Assembly (NCBI GenBank): GCA_022813625.1
Contig: JAKLMB010000042.1
Coordinates: forward strand, 62,001 to 126,000
Origin: Aaosphaeria pasadenensis
Taxonomy: Eukaryota; Ascomycota; Dothideomycetes; Pleosporales
DNA: 64,000 nucleotides
Direction of reading: 5' to 3'
The notes under the pieces are model-generated. The model saw only the letters and a list, made by a program, of their open reading frames with translations. It was not told where the DNA came from and made no database searches. The first letter of the stretch is position 1. Each line of letters starts with the position of its first letter. Shown here piece after piece: positions 23,206-33,187 of the stretch. A program made the position numbers and the translations under genes.

Positions 23206-24702
23206 TCATTCAACTTCTGGATTCCACCCCAGGAGGTATATCGATCCCGATTCTTCACCGGAACTAGGCTCCACTGACCTCTGCAGTTCGTGCCATGCAT
23301 CATCATCTTCCCCCTGATCGGCGCGCTCATCCGCATTATCTTCATCAATCCAGAAGTCTGCGTACTTATCCCCAAATTGGCAATAGACGAAAATGATCTT
23401 ACCAGGGTTCCCCTTATGCAGTTTCTCCATTTTCTTGTCCCATCCATGCATTACCTTAGGCATGGTGGGCAAATCTACTATGAACTTGCGCAATTTCTTC
23501 ATTGATGTTTTTTGGAGGCCTTTGAAAAGCTCCGCCCACGACAGGTCATTCGGATTTCGATACTCCTCGCTACACCACGACGTATCGAGTGCACAGCAAT
23601 CGTCCATGTGAATTATTTGTAGAGTCTCGTTGTGGCCGATGATAGCTTCAAGAAGTTGTTTATCGATGAATACATAGGCCAAATGGAGACTTTTCAACTG
23701 TGGAAAATGGTCCGACCGAATTGGGAATTTGGTGTGGTTGTCTGTGCCTTCACAACCAACCGGCCCGTCCGAAGTCGCCGCGAATTTGAAATTAATGACG
23801 CTGGTAAGATGGTCAAAGAAGTAGATATCCAAGTCGCGCGTCAATTTTGGGTATTCGGGGCACGTTCCCAATCGTTGCCCGATCGAGTTTGCACCGCCAC
23901 GCAGAGTGATCGCAAATGATTGGACGCCTCCGAGGAACTTGTGCCAATCTGATTGCAGCCAGGACGATACTTGCTGTGGGATCACATTGCGCAGCTCGAG
24001 TGCTTTCACTTGGCCGGGTGCATTTTGCGAAATGGAGTTGTATGATTTTTTCATGACGGCTCGCCAGGCTTCTGTCTGCTCGGCTTTGTCCCTCTCTTCG
24101 ATTGTCTCTGGCTCATAGCCGGCAGTGAAAAGATGCATTATACCGGGCTCAAGTTGAAATGCCTCGTCACTGAGCATAAATTCGACCGTCAAAATCTCGA
24201 GCTTGGGGAATTTACGAAGATTCTCCAGTATGCTCTTGACGCACTCAGGAAAATGGTCGGCATTCGCGGCGACTGGGTGCCGGATCCAATCATGGCCTTC
24301 CGATGTTTCAGATGGAATCAGGTGCTCTATTTCCGGTTCGTAGTGTAGGACTCGCACGTGTTTTGCGAGATCACCTTCCGCAACGGCTCTCACAGACGCA
24401 CCAGATCGCTCGTTGCAGCGAAGAGTGATATTTCTGAACAAGAGCGGCGCAGACAGTTCCCGTAGCTCTCGATTAACACACGAGAGGTGTCGTAGGTCGC
24501 ACGATGGATCTTCATCCGCGAATCCTAATTCCCAGTTGACGTTCTCAACGCTCCATTGCGTACGGAGCGGATTCTTGTCAAGACTAGTTTTCAGCCGTCG
24601 CGGTTGTGTTGAGCAAGAAGGCTGATGTGCACTTCGTTCCGGCACGAGAAACTCAATGATGGCCAACTTCAACTCGGTCGACAATGTAAAGAATGACGAC
24701 AT
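23206..24702 (-). CDS. F-box/LRR-like protein
   Basis: A single frame of 498 aa. The ATG at 24702 starts directly before a short F-box-like motif (LSTELKLAIIEFL), whereas the open frame upstream looks like untranslated leader. Later parts show spaced leucine-rich stretches (for example FPKLEILTVEFML, FPQLKSLHLAYVFI, NETLQIIHMDDC), as in fungal F-box proteins with degenerate leucine-rich repeats. Such proteins usually bring substrates to an SCF ubiquitin ligase through Skp1. The F-box is weak, so the ligase role is uncertain. The C-terminal 60 residues are acidic. No operon-like relation with neighbours is apparent. Confidence 0.6.
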   Translation of the reverse strand: MSSFFTLSTELKLAIIEFLVPERSAHQPSCSTQPRRLKTSLDKNPLRTQWSVENVNWELGFADEDPSCDLRHLSCVNRELRELSAPLLFRNITLRCNERSGASVRAVAEGDLAKHVRVLHYEPEIEHLIPSETSEGHDWIRHPVAANADHFPECVKSILENLRKFPKLEILTVEFMLSDEAFQLEPGIMHLFTAGYEPETIEERDKAEQTEAWRAVMKKSYNSISQNAPGQVKALELRNVIPQQVSSWLQSDWHKFLGGVQSFAITLRGGANSIGQRLGTCPEYPKLTRDLDIYFFDHLTSVINFKFAATSDGPVGCEGTDNHTKFPIRSDHFPQLKSLHLAYVFIDKQLLEAIIGHNETLQIIHMDDCCALDTSWCSEEYRNPNDLSWAELFKGLQKTSMKKLRKFIVDLPTMPKVMHGWDKKMEKLHKGNPGKIIFVYCQFGDKYADFWIDEDNADERADQGEDDDAWHELQRSVEPSSGEESGSIYLLGWNPEVE

Positions 24703-25580
24703 GAAAGTACGAGGTAAGCGATGATCTGCTATGGAAAACCGAATAGCAATGCAGGGCGAAAATACGAGTGGCAGAAGCAAAGAGAGGAGAAGGGCCGATG
24801 TGAGAGTGAGATCGAGATCGAGATCGTAATCGAGAATTGTGAAGATGCTGGTGACGGAGGGAACTTTACGATTAGATACTCTGGGAGTTTGTCGATGAGA
24901 AGTTAAGAGACAGTGGTGGCGGTGCAAGACGCCCGGTTCCACAGGCCCACTCAGGATCGAGGATGGACACTTATCCTAACCGCATCGGGTACTTCGGAGG
25001 AACGTTGTTCATCTCTAATGTCAGCCTGCGGACAAGAGCACAAAAAGAATGGAACGCCTATCAAGGAGTTAGCCCCCTTCACTCACATGTTGTGACCCTG
25101 CTGTTGCAGATTCAGCCCGTCTGTGAGGCGGCATTGGTAATTCCGAGAGCCTCAAAGTGGGGCAAGGCTGAAAATTCATTGATGGGAAAAGGCAACGCTC
25201 TGAGAATAGCATAGAGGATCATGCGTGATCCATAGATCCATAGATGCCATTTTGCGACGTTTTTCAATGGCTTACAGTTTCAAATATAACCAATGAATCG
25301 GTTTCCGTCCTACAATAAGAGCCCATTTTCCCAAAGGATAATGAAGTAATTCCATAGTAAACCAAGTCATCCATTGTTCTTTCTTCCGTGCGCAACGTGT
25401 TCTATCCATATGCCTGAAACTACCTGCCTGACCATTACACCTCGGCCTGTCTGACGAAAGATCCACTGCCTTGCCCATTACCTTCATTGCGCGTAGTCTC
25501 GTAAAAAAAACATTAAGGATAGTGATGTTGAAATTAGATATACAATCAGCATCTATTCATTTAGATAGAATGCTGGGATC
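24703..25580. other. Intergenic region, no gene seen
   Basis: This separates the start of the F-box-like gene from the stop of the GPI-protein gene. The part nearest 24703 contains purine-rich simple sequence (GATCGAGATCGAGATCG, near 24810) in the likely 5' leader. I see no further coding signal. Confidence 0.4.
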
Positions 25581-28124
25581 TTACACCCACCCTAGGCCCA
25601 GGCCAGCGGCCCCAATTATCAATCCTTCGATTCTGCCAATCTTTGCGACACCGCGAGGAACGGCAGCATTTGTGGAGACTTCTAGTGGCCCAGATTCGCT
25701 CGCTGGCGAAGAAATTGTAGTCGTGGTTCCCTCGAACAGTGTCGAAGTAGGAATATCCTGGGTTATGGATGTACCTTCAGAAGCCGGTGGAACCGAGGCC
25801 AAAGTGCTTTGTGGGGGCAGTTCAAGACTTGATTCTGCTGTAGATGGCTCCGGAGGCGAGGAGGACGAAAGAGGACTGGTGGCTTCGGAGGAGTCAGCCG
25901 CACTACTTGCAAAAGAAGACGACGGAACTGGGGCTGTACTGGGGGATCGAGAAGCAGAAACAGAGGGAATGGTAATTGAAACAGGGTTCGTGGTACCGGA
26001 CATACTGGGGATAGACTCGGAAGGCGCCGACTCACTGGGTGTGGGCTCAGGCTCAGAAGCTACGCTACTGGAAACATCTGGAGGTCCAGGAGTTTCCGAT
26101 GGTTCAGGCACAGGCGTGCTAGATGGTGGAGGAGGTGGTTGGGACTCCGTTGAGGATTGAGCACTGGCAGAGGCCGAAAGAGTTGGCGCACTGCTAGAGG
26201 GACGGACGGCACTCTGTGCAGTGTGGGTACTCGTCGTGGTGATCTCCACCTCTGGTACTGTTGTGACAGAGACAGTCTCTCCAAGGGATGATGTATCGCG
26301 AGGATTTGCAGTTGTGATAAGTGGATCGCAGGCTCCAGATCCAATGGGTTTTCCTAGCTGTTCTCTAATGGTCGGAAGACCGTTTAGATAGCTCACCACT
26401 GTTGGTGCGACGTATGCAGGATCCGGAATCTCACTCGTGGGCAGAATTAGCGACGAATATTCTGTTGGAGATGGCAATGTCAAGCTGGAGATCTCGGTAG
26501 AACAAACTGTCCCGACAGGCTCTACAGTAATATGGCTGAATTCGGCATACTGCGCATAGACAGTTGGATAAGTCAATGTCACATCAGAGTGTTCCCAGGT
26601 AATTGTCTGCGTGGCACTTGGTACGGCTCTGATTTGCGTCGATGAGCTCGTCGTTTGACCTTGTTCGTCAAGATATACATCGACGCTAGTGATAGGATAT
26701 CTCACAGTGGATACAATCACTGTACCAGGATACTCTAATCGCGTAGCCGTGACAGTGATTTGGCAATCACTAGAGCACGAAATCGTCGCAGATGAGGATG
26801 AGGATGAGGATGATGGCGTTGAAACGGGCGTGGAACTCGGTGTCACGGTTCTCTCTACTGTTGTCGGAACAAGTTGGGTCTCGGTGAATGTCAATGTGGA
26901 GAAAATCGTTGTTGTCACTGTGCTTGCTGGTAGCGTCGTGGTCACAGTCTCGGTAGTTCCAGAGAGAGTCAGTGTCGTTGTCACAACCTCAGGCTCGAGA
27001 GTCACTGTTGTGACGATAGTGCTGATACTGGTCGAAATGATTGTTTCCGTAATAAAGGACGTCTGAGTCGGTCCTGGCGTAGGGACAATCTCAGTTTGGG
27101 TAATCGTATCTGTGATTGTAGTAGGAATGACAGTGGGAATATAGCTCGTAACCGTCTCTCCAGCAGTTGTGATATAGGTAGTTATCCAACTAGTAAAGAA
27201 AGATACGAATGTGTAGGTAGATGTCACGGGAGTAGTGTGAATAGATGTGACAGTGTACGGAACACTTTGAACGCTTGTTTCAACGGTCGTATACTGCTCT
27301 GTAGTAGTGGCAGTGACAGTAACAGGAATTGTAGTTGGGACATAACTTATGTACGTTGTCCCCGCTTCAGTGATGGTCACAGTCAACCAAGACGTAATGT
27401 ATGTGAGCGATGTCGTCAAGAAGGTGCTGATGCTGAATCTCGACTCTACTGATGTGTACACAGATGGTTGGATGCTCACATTAGTAATGGTAACAGTCAC
27501 TGTAATATTGTTGGTTTCCGTAGTAGTAGTTGTGCATGTAGTTGTTGTTGTTGTCGTGTTTAACTGGGTCGTAGTATATGTCGTTGTATCAAAGACAGTA
27601 GTAGTGTTGTAACTAATGGTCGTGGAAGTCGTCGTTACAGTAGTCGGTATCGTTGTCGTTGTAGTTGAAGTAGTCGTAGTCAGCACAGGAACCTTTTCGG
27701 TGGTGGTAGTCGTCGTCAGGACCTCCTTCGTTGAAGTGATAGTCTCTGCTCTACATGTTCCCGAGGAAGGCTGTGTGGGGTATCCGGAAGACGGTGATGA
27801 ACTAACAGAGGACTGCGATGATCTTGATGATGAAGTCGCAGGGGGGCGCGATGAACTTGGTGGTGGGTAGACAGGGTATTCAGACGAGCTGGTTGACGGT
27901 CTCTGAGAGCTTCTAGAAGAAGAAGATCGCCTCGTGCTAGAGGGTGCGGTTGAAGACCTTCTAGACGATGAACTCACAGGATATCTACTTGACGACGGGG
28001 GTGGCGGCAATGGATTCCCATATCCACCAGAAGGCGATGTCGTGGTAGCATAATCTTGAGCTTGGAGCGACTCCTGTGCAGCAACCAAACTAACAATTGC
28101 TAGAAGAGGCCAAAAGGTCCGCAT
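25581..28124 (-). CDS. Ser/Thr-rich GPI-anchored cell-wall protein (mucin-like)
   Basis: An intronless frame of 847 aa, starting at the ATG at 28124, which gives a signal peptide ending near VAAQES. The N-terminal part is Ser/Pro-rich (RSSSSRSS-type runs). Then come about 300 residues of Thr/Val beta-type sequence with long TTT runs, containing two related units (SWLTVTITEAGTTYISYVP and SWITTYITTAGETVTSYIP). A small central part with six cysteines appears more globular, followed by another Ser/Pro/Glu-rich stalk. The C-terminus ends in a small-residue site and a hydrophobic tail (IEGLIIGAAGLGLGWV), as in GPI-attachment signals. Likely heavily O-mannosylated and linked to the wall or plasma membrane. 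Function may be adhesion or wall structure, which is inference. Confidence 0.75.
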   Translation of the reverse strand: MRTFWPLLAIVSLVAAQESLQAQDYATTTSPSGGYGNPLPPPPSSSRYPVSSSSRRSSTAPSSTRRSSSSRSSQRPSTSSSEYPVYPPPSSSRPPATSSSRSSQSSVSSSPSSGYPTQPSSGTCRAETITSTKEVLTTTTTTEKVPVLTTTTSTTTTTIPTTVTTTSTTISYNTTTVFDTTTYTTTQLNTTTTTTTCTTTTTETNNITVTVTITNVSIQPSVYTSVESRFSISTFLTTSLTYITSWLTVTITEAGTTYISYVPTTIPVTVTATTTEQYTTVETSVQSVPYTVTSIHTTPVTSTYTFVSFFTSWITTYITTAGETVTSYIPTVIPTTITDTITQTEIVPTPGPTQTSFITETIISTSISTIVTTVTLEPEVVTTTLTLSGTTETVTTTLPASTVTTTIFSTLTFTETQLVPTTVERTVTPSSTPVSTPSSSSSSSSATISCSSDCQITVTATRLEYPGTVIVSTVRYPITSVDVYLDEQGQTTSSSTQIRAVPSATQTITWEHSDVTLTYPTVYAQYAEFSHITVEPVGTVCSTEISSLTLPSPTEYSSLILPTSEIPDPAYVAPTVVSYLNGLPTIREQLGKPIGSGACDPLITTANPRDTSSLGETVSVTTVPEVEITTTSTHTAQSAVRPSSSAPTLSASASAQSSTESQPPPPPSSTPVPEPSETPGPPDVSSSVASEPEPTPSESAPSESIPSMSGTTNPVSITIPSVSASRSPSTAPVPSSSFASSAADSSEATSPLSSSSPPEPSTAESSLELPPQSTLASVPPASEGTSITQDIPTSTLFEGTTTTISSPASESGPLEVSTNAAVPRGVAKIGRIEGLIIGAAGLGLGWV

Positions 28125-30886
28125 TCTGATAGTAACGAAAGAAGTCACCTGCTGAACGAGTGCCAGGCGATGTGAAACTGCAAGTGGTGATGATTAGATA
28201 CATGTGATGCGATGCATCGGGGAAATAAGAAACAAGATGATTAGGAGGCCCTATGCAGCTTTATCGGGCGATTGCTCCCATTCTGATTGACTGAGCATAC
28301 GCAAGGCATACCACAACACAATGGTACATAGGTAGCACATAGCAACACAGGTAGCATGCAGCATTGGCCATTGGGGGATTTGGGACACACGAGTGGCCAA
28401 CATGTGGCCAACAGTATGGGACGGGGGATCGGGACAAAACCATTAGAGAGCAGCAGAACAGAGATTGGAAACTTACCACACAGAAGATACGGGCTGGAAA
28501 ACTCACACGGGAGGCGGCGATGAACAAAAGGCTGAACGGAGGCAGAAAGCGTGACTATAAAGAGTATCGCAAGCTAGCTCGTGGCCTACATGGAAGAACA
28601 AAAACATTAAGCTAGCCCAGGCTTGGCTCAATCCAGATCAGGACGATGATCACTATTGTCTGGATGAGATATATCAATACATAGCAGATGGTCCGGGCGG
28701 ATAGCGATGCAAGTTGAGGTAGGGAATGGGGGAGCCCATGTTGCTTAGACCAATGTGTACCAGGACTCGGCGGGTCTAGATGGCAGCGAATGGCAAGTCA
28801 AGATCATAGCTTCACTAGGCCAGATTCAAACAATGCATGCCTCCGGCAGAAGTGATATGGAAGACCAGCCACTGAATATTACTCTATTAGTTCGTGCGAG
28901 AATCAGACCAAGACAGGTTCCAAGGAAGGCTCTCAATCGAGTGCAGGATCCAGCGTAGCATTCGGTCAGTGTGAGGAGGCCACCATAGCCAGTGGAGCAT
29001 AGACTCGGCATCAGAGCCTTTAATGATGGTGGTGTGCTTATGAGCCTAGCTCAGAGGATCCATACAAGAGCATCTCTGCATGGCAATTGCTTATGGTGCA
29101 AGTCATGATGGCCAGATAAGGCTAGCGAAATGCCGTGGCGAGAATAGAGGAAGGTGACCGGTGGACGAGGATAAAGGCGGGCAGGCACACGTTAGTACAG
29201 GTACAGGGACCGGGGACTGTACAACTCAGAAGGCATTAGGAGCTGAAGAGGTGGGAGATCCAAAGACTGTACGAGTACTACCCACCACTCTGACATAGGT
29301 AGGTAGCTAACGACAATGTCAATGATTGGGGTAGCAGCAACAGTACCGACACGACAGCAATAGCGGGCCGTGCCAAACGAACTGTATCTTCTATCTTCCC
29401 AGCAGACGAACACGCAAGGTACATCGTGCGGCGGCAATACATTTGCAGCTAGCCGGACGGGATCAACAAAGGTGGGGGAACCATGTTGTTACGTATAGTC
29501 AGTCGCACAAGTAATAAAGCGGGTCATTGAAGAGAGAAATGGAATGATTAGGCATGGAGGGCAAAATCAAGAACTACACGTGATGGGATGGGATCGAATG
29601 GTCGAGTGGGGGGTACGGAAACGGGAACCGGCGATGAGTCCGGACTAGTTCGTGTTCGTATAGTAACAAAGCAGGGGAGTATATAAAATCCACAGCATGT
29701 GGTAAGGACAGCGTACATACAGTAGATGTATGAGAGAGTAGGGTAGAGTATAGTATGGTGGAGCAGAGTACTGCGCATGGATACTCCGAATACTGTACAA
29801 TACATTCACTATTGTCGTGCCCCTAGCTTGTCCCGCTCCAACGGTCCGGCGCCAAGTGACCCAATCTGAGTGGCGTTCATTGGCTGTTCTTACCGCTCGG
29901 ACCTCTTCCCCAATCTGAGTTAGTTTACACTCTGTACCTACATCGGACAAACGTTGTGCACGGAGTAACTCTTAATGTTCTCCATCTACTTTGTATTGAT
30001 GCCTTCTGGGGTGAGGGGAACAAGGCGAGCCCGGTATCAATGCATTCTCTTTGAAAGAACTCAATAATGAATAATTGGAATTCCCTAACATTCGGTTTAC
30101 CCACCGGTCCAGTCCGGTTCACTGCTTGATGAGGTGCCTCTCGGTGCACTGGGCTGACCAGTATCTTACCATCGAGTCTCACTCCGACCTTTGTATCTCA
30201 AGCGGTGAATCATACATTCTCGCAGTCAAGCTGCATGCGACCTGCCAGCCCCTCCATGCAACCCTTCACCATCGGGCGCCATCTCACCTATCGATCGCGT
30301 ACTCATCCCTGTCCAATATGTGCTCAAATTAACCCCCCAATGGCTGTCCCATCTCAAGCAACCTTTGCGCGACGCTGCATAGCAGTACATCGCCCAGCAA
30401 GCACCACCCAAGACCGTCCTCTAGGCCCTATGTGGGCTCTGTGCTGTGTAAGCTAAGGATGGAGGCATACAGACGGCTATTGCCACTGAGGTTACCGGCT
30501 GACATGTTCACAATGCGATAATACCCTGTGAAAAGCCACGCCCCACCGTGGCATACAGGTGGAATTGAGCATGATCAAAAGAAACCATCTTGAATACCGT
30601 GCACGGTCTTCGTTTTCTTTCTTTCTCTGTACACCTTATTTAGCGCGCCACTTCTTGGAGGACGTCCTGGTAGCTTAGCTACAATCTACCGGTAACCCCA
30701 GATCCTGCACTACCACAGGTTGCGTGGTCCGCGGAGGCCGTCTATCTCAACTCAGCTCCTGGTGGTCTCCGCCTACCCTTTCGTTTGATCCTATCTTCTG
30801 CTCGACGTTGTTCCTTGTCAAGTACGCCCGCGGTGTTGTTGTTCATCGCAAATCCGTTTTGTTCTTTTACACTTCCTTCCCCAGTC
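28125..30886. other. Long gene-poor region
   Basis: About 2.7 kb between the GPI-protein gene and the aspartic-protease-like gene, whose promoters both face it. I find only short open frames on both strands with no family resemblance or splice-linked partners. I see no transposon ends, tRNA-like fold or long repeat. A long non-coding transcript or decayed element cannot be excluded. Confidence 0.4.
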
Positions 30887-30898
30887 ATGCCCATTTAA
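30887..30898 (+). promoter_or_regulatory. Three-codon upstream ORF just before the main start
   Basis: The ATG at 30887 encodes Met-Pro-Ile and stops at 30896-30898, one base before the ATG of the aspartic-protease-like gene (30900). It is the first ATG I find in about 300 bases upstream, so scanning ribosomes would meet it first. It may dampen translation of the main frame. Confidence 0.4.
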
Positions 30899-30899
30899 C

Positions 30900-33187
30900 A
30901 TGTATTCCAAACGCGCTGAGGAGACACAGCCCATACCGCTACCAAAACCTATAGTTTGGCCTTCGAGTGGGAAGTGGGATGGTAATGATGGCAAATGGTC
31001 CTCCTTCACGTTGAACGTTGGTGCAACTCAGGAGGATCTCAATGGTGGTCATAACTTCAGAGTACTGCCATTCACATACTCATCGCTCACGTTGCTACCG
31101 TCCCAGCAGTCATGGTGCAATACAGACTGCGCCGCGGCTCGTGGCGTAGAACCTTTCAAATCCAAACAGCCCCTTGGATTTGTTCCCGATCCAGCGACGT
31201 GGAATGAAAAAGGACAATCCGAACTTCCTCTTCCATCTTGGTGGACTGGCAGCCAATTCAACAATACTGGAAATCCGAATGGCACATATGGATTCGGCAC
31301 AGTCGGATTGGGTCCAAGCTCACCGGATAGTCCGATGATAGGAAAAGTTTGGGTGGTTCAATTTAACTCGAGAGATTTCTTCATGGGATCATTCGGTTTG
31401 GGCATAGACACAGTGACGCAAGGGGGAGATTCTTCAGTCTCCTTCCTACGCACTCTCTTGATGAATAGTGGTGGACTTGGTACTGCATACGGATACTCCG
31501 CAGGCGCATCCTACAGTATGTGTATTCCTTTCATAACTCATATCGTGCGCTCCACAAACATTTTGTATGAAAGATACTGACATGTTTAGAACACAACGAC
31601 AGGGGTGTTCCGGGACATCTAGTTCTCGGAGGTTATGATCGAGCCAGATTCATTGACCAAACAGCGAATATTAGCTTCACTCCGAGCGCGGGATCCACAT
31701 TACTCGTAGGAGTTCAGTCTATCATATACCGACCCGATCCCGACGTACAAGTGCGAAGCAGCTCCTTCACCGCAGACACTTTGACGTTCAATGCGGCGAT
31801 TGATTCAACACTCCCATATCTCACCTTGCCCGAAGAAATTTGCGATAGGTTTGAGGAAGAGTTCCAGCTCGATTATGACGAGGATGAAAAGTTTTATAAG
31901 ATCAGCGACAGTGCTCACAGGTATAACCTAAATCAGAATGCGACTGTGGCATTCCAAATTGGCCAATCGAAAGACAACAGCGACCGATCAGCGACCATTG
32001 CCTTACCATACGCAGCATTTGTTATGAATGCAAGCGAGCCTCTTTTCGAAAACTCTACGCGATATTTTCCTCTCAAGAGATCTATTGATGGCAAAAATGT
32101 CTTGGGGAGAACATTTCTGCAGGAAGCATACCTCATAGTTGACTATGAAAGAGCAACTTTCACAGTGGCGCCTGCTGCGTGGCCCGATCCTGCACCTTCG
32201 CCAACCATTGTCACGATTCTTTCGACCTCATACACTAATACTTCCGTTCCGGCGCCAAGTCCTAAGAACAACGGTCTTGCACCTGGTGCTATCGCCGGAA
32301 TAGTGGTCGGAATACTGGCTGCCTTAGGCCTTATTGCCGTCGGTGTGTTCCTTTGGTGGAGGAGGCGGCGCGCGCAAAAGCCATCCGAGGAGACACTCGA
32401 AAAGACATCCGACTTCGACACTACTCAAGCGGGAGATCAAGTAAAGGCACGTCGTGTTTCCGAGCTTGATTCGGAGCCCCCCAACTCTCCTAGGCCCTCT
32501 TTTGTACCTACATACTATGACCCAAACAATAAGGATCATGTTCCGTTTCCGGCGATTACTGAAATGGAGAGCCCTCCTGCTGAACTGTACAGTCCTCCAC
32601 CTCCAGATAGTGCGGCTGAAACACCAGGAAGCGAACGGGCAGACTACTTCATCGTCGGTAACAAGGTCAGGCGGCGAGGGGCGACTCGAGAATCTTCGGG
32701 AAACAACACGCCTGGTACACCAGGGGTTGGGATGATTGCCGAGCTACCAGGAGATGATGGAAAATTCATGGTTGATGGTCAGCACTTTGATGAAATAGCC
32801 AGCCCAACATCGAGTCCTATCATCCCTGCACTCCCCACACATACTCGGGGTCAAAGCGACAGCACTCTTCAGAACAACATCGATGGAGTTCTTGCTGGAT
32901 CAAAGGATCAACAGGATCCAGTGGACCCGAGCGTAACAACTACGCGAGATACATCCCCCGGGGTATCTCCCGTTCCACTGGCCCACAGACGCGCTCTTCG
33001 TGATCGAGACGGTTCGCCAGGAATCTCACCAGAACCAGGTTTGGAACGCCGACCGTCACATACAAGAGGATTGAGTGACTCTACGGTACAAAGCGATAGC
33101 ACTGGAATTTCTGGTCCGACACCACAAGAAAGAGAAGCTTGGGAGAAAGAAAAAGATGACGGGCCAAGAAGGCCTCTTTCGAATTAA
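30900..33187 (+). CDS. Membrane-anchored aspartic-protease-like protein without the normal catalytic motifs
   Basis: Exons 30900-31515 and 31590-33187 (74-bp intron) give 737 aa. The ectodomain resembles the two lobes of eukaryotic aspartic proteases (starting near 'DGNDGKWSSFTLNVG'). The first-lobe Asp-Thr-Gly is absent, replaced around residues 57-68 by PFTYSSLTLLP. The second lobe has Asp277-Ser-Thr in place of Asp-(Ser/Thr)-Gly. A membrane segment (about 437-462) is followed by an Arg-rich stop-transfer and a Ser/Pro-rich cytoplasmic tail of about 275 residues with repeated 'HTRG.SDST' units. It is more likely a surface binding or sensing protein than a working protease. No signal peptide precedes the ectodomain at this ATG, so an upstream signal exon may have been missed, although I found no suitable upstream ATG. 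Confidence 0.72.

Noticed and set aside
25471..27870. Long plus-strand open frames, Val/Gly/Asp-rich
   Set aside because: They mirror the Ser/Thr-rich GPI protein on the minus strand, whose codon composition keeps the opposite strand open. They have no family resemblance.
28261..28615. Short open frames on both strands near 28.3-28.6 kb
   Set aside because: They have no homology, no splice-linked continuation and an atypical composition; probably chance.
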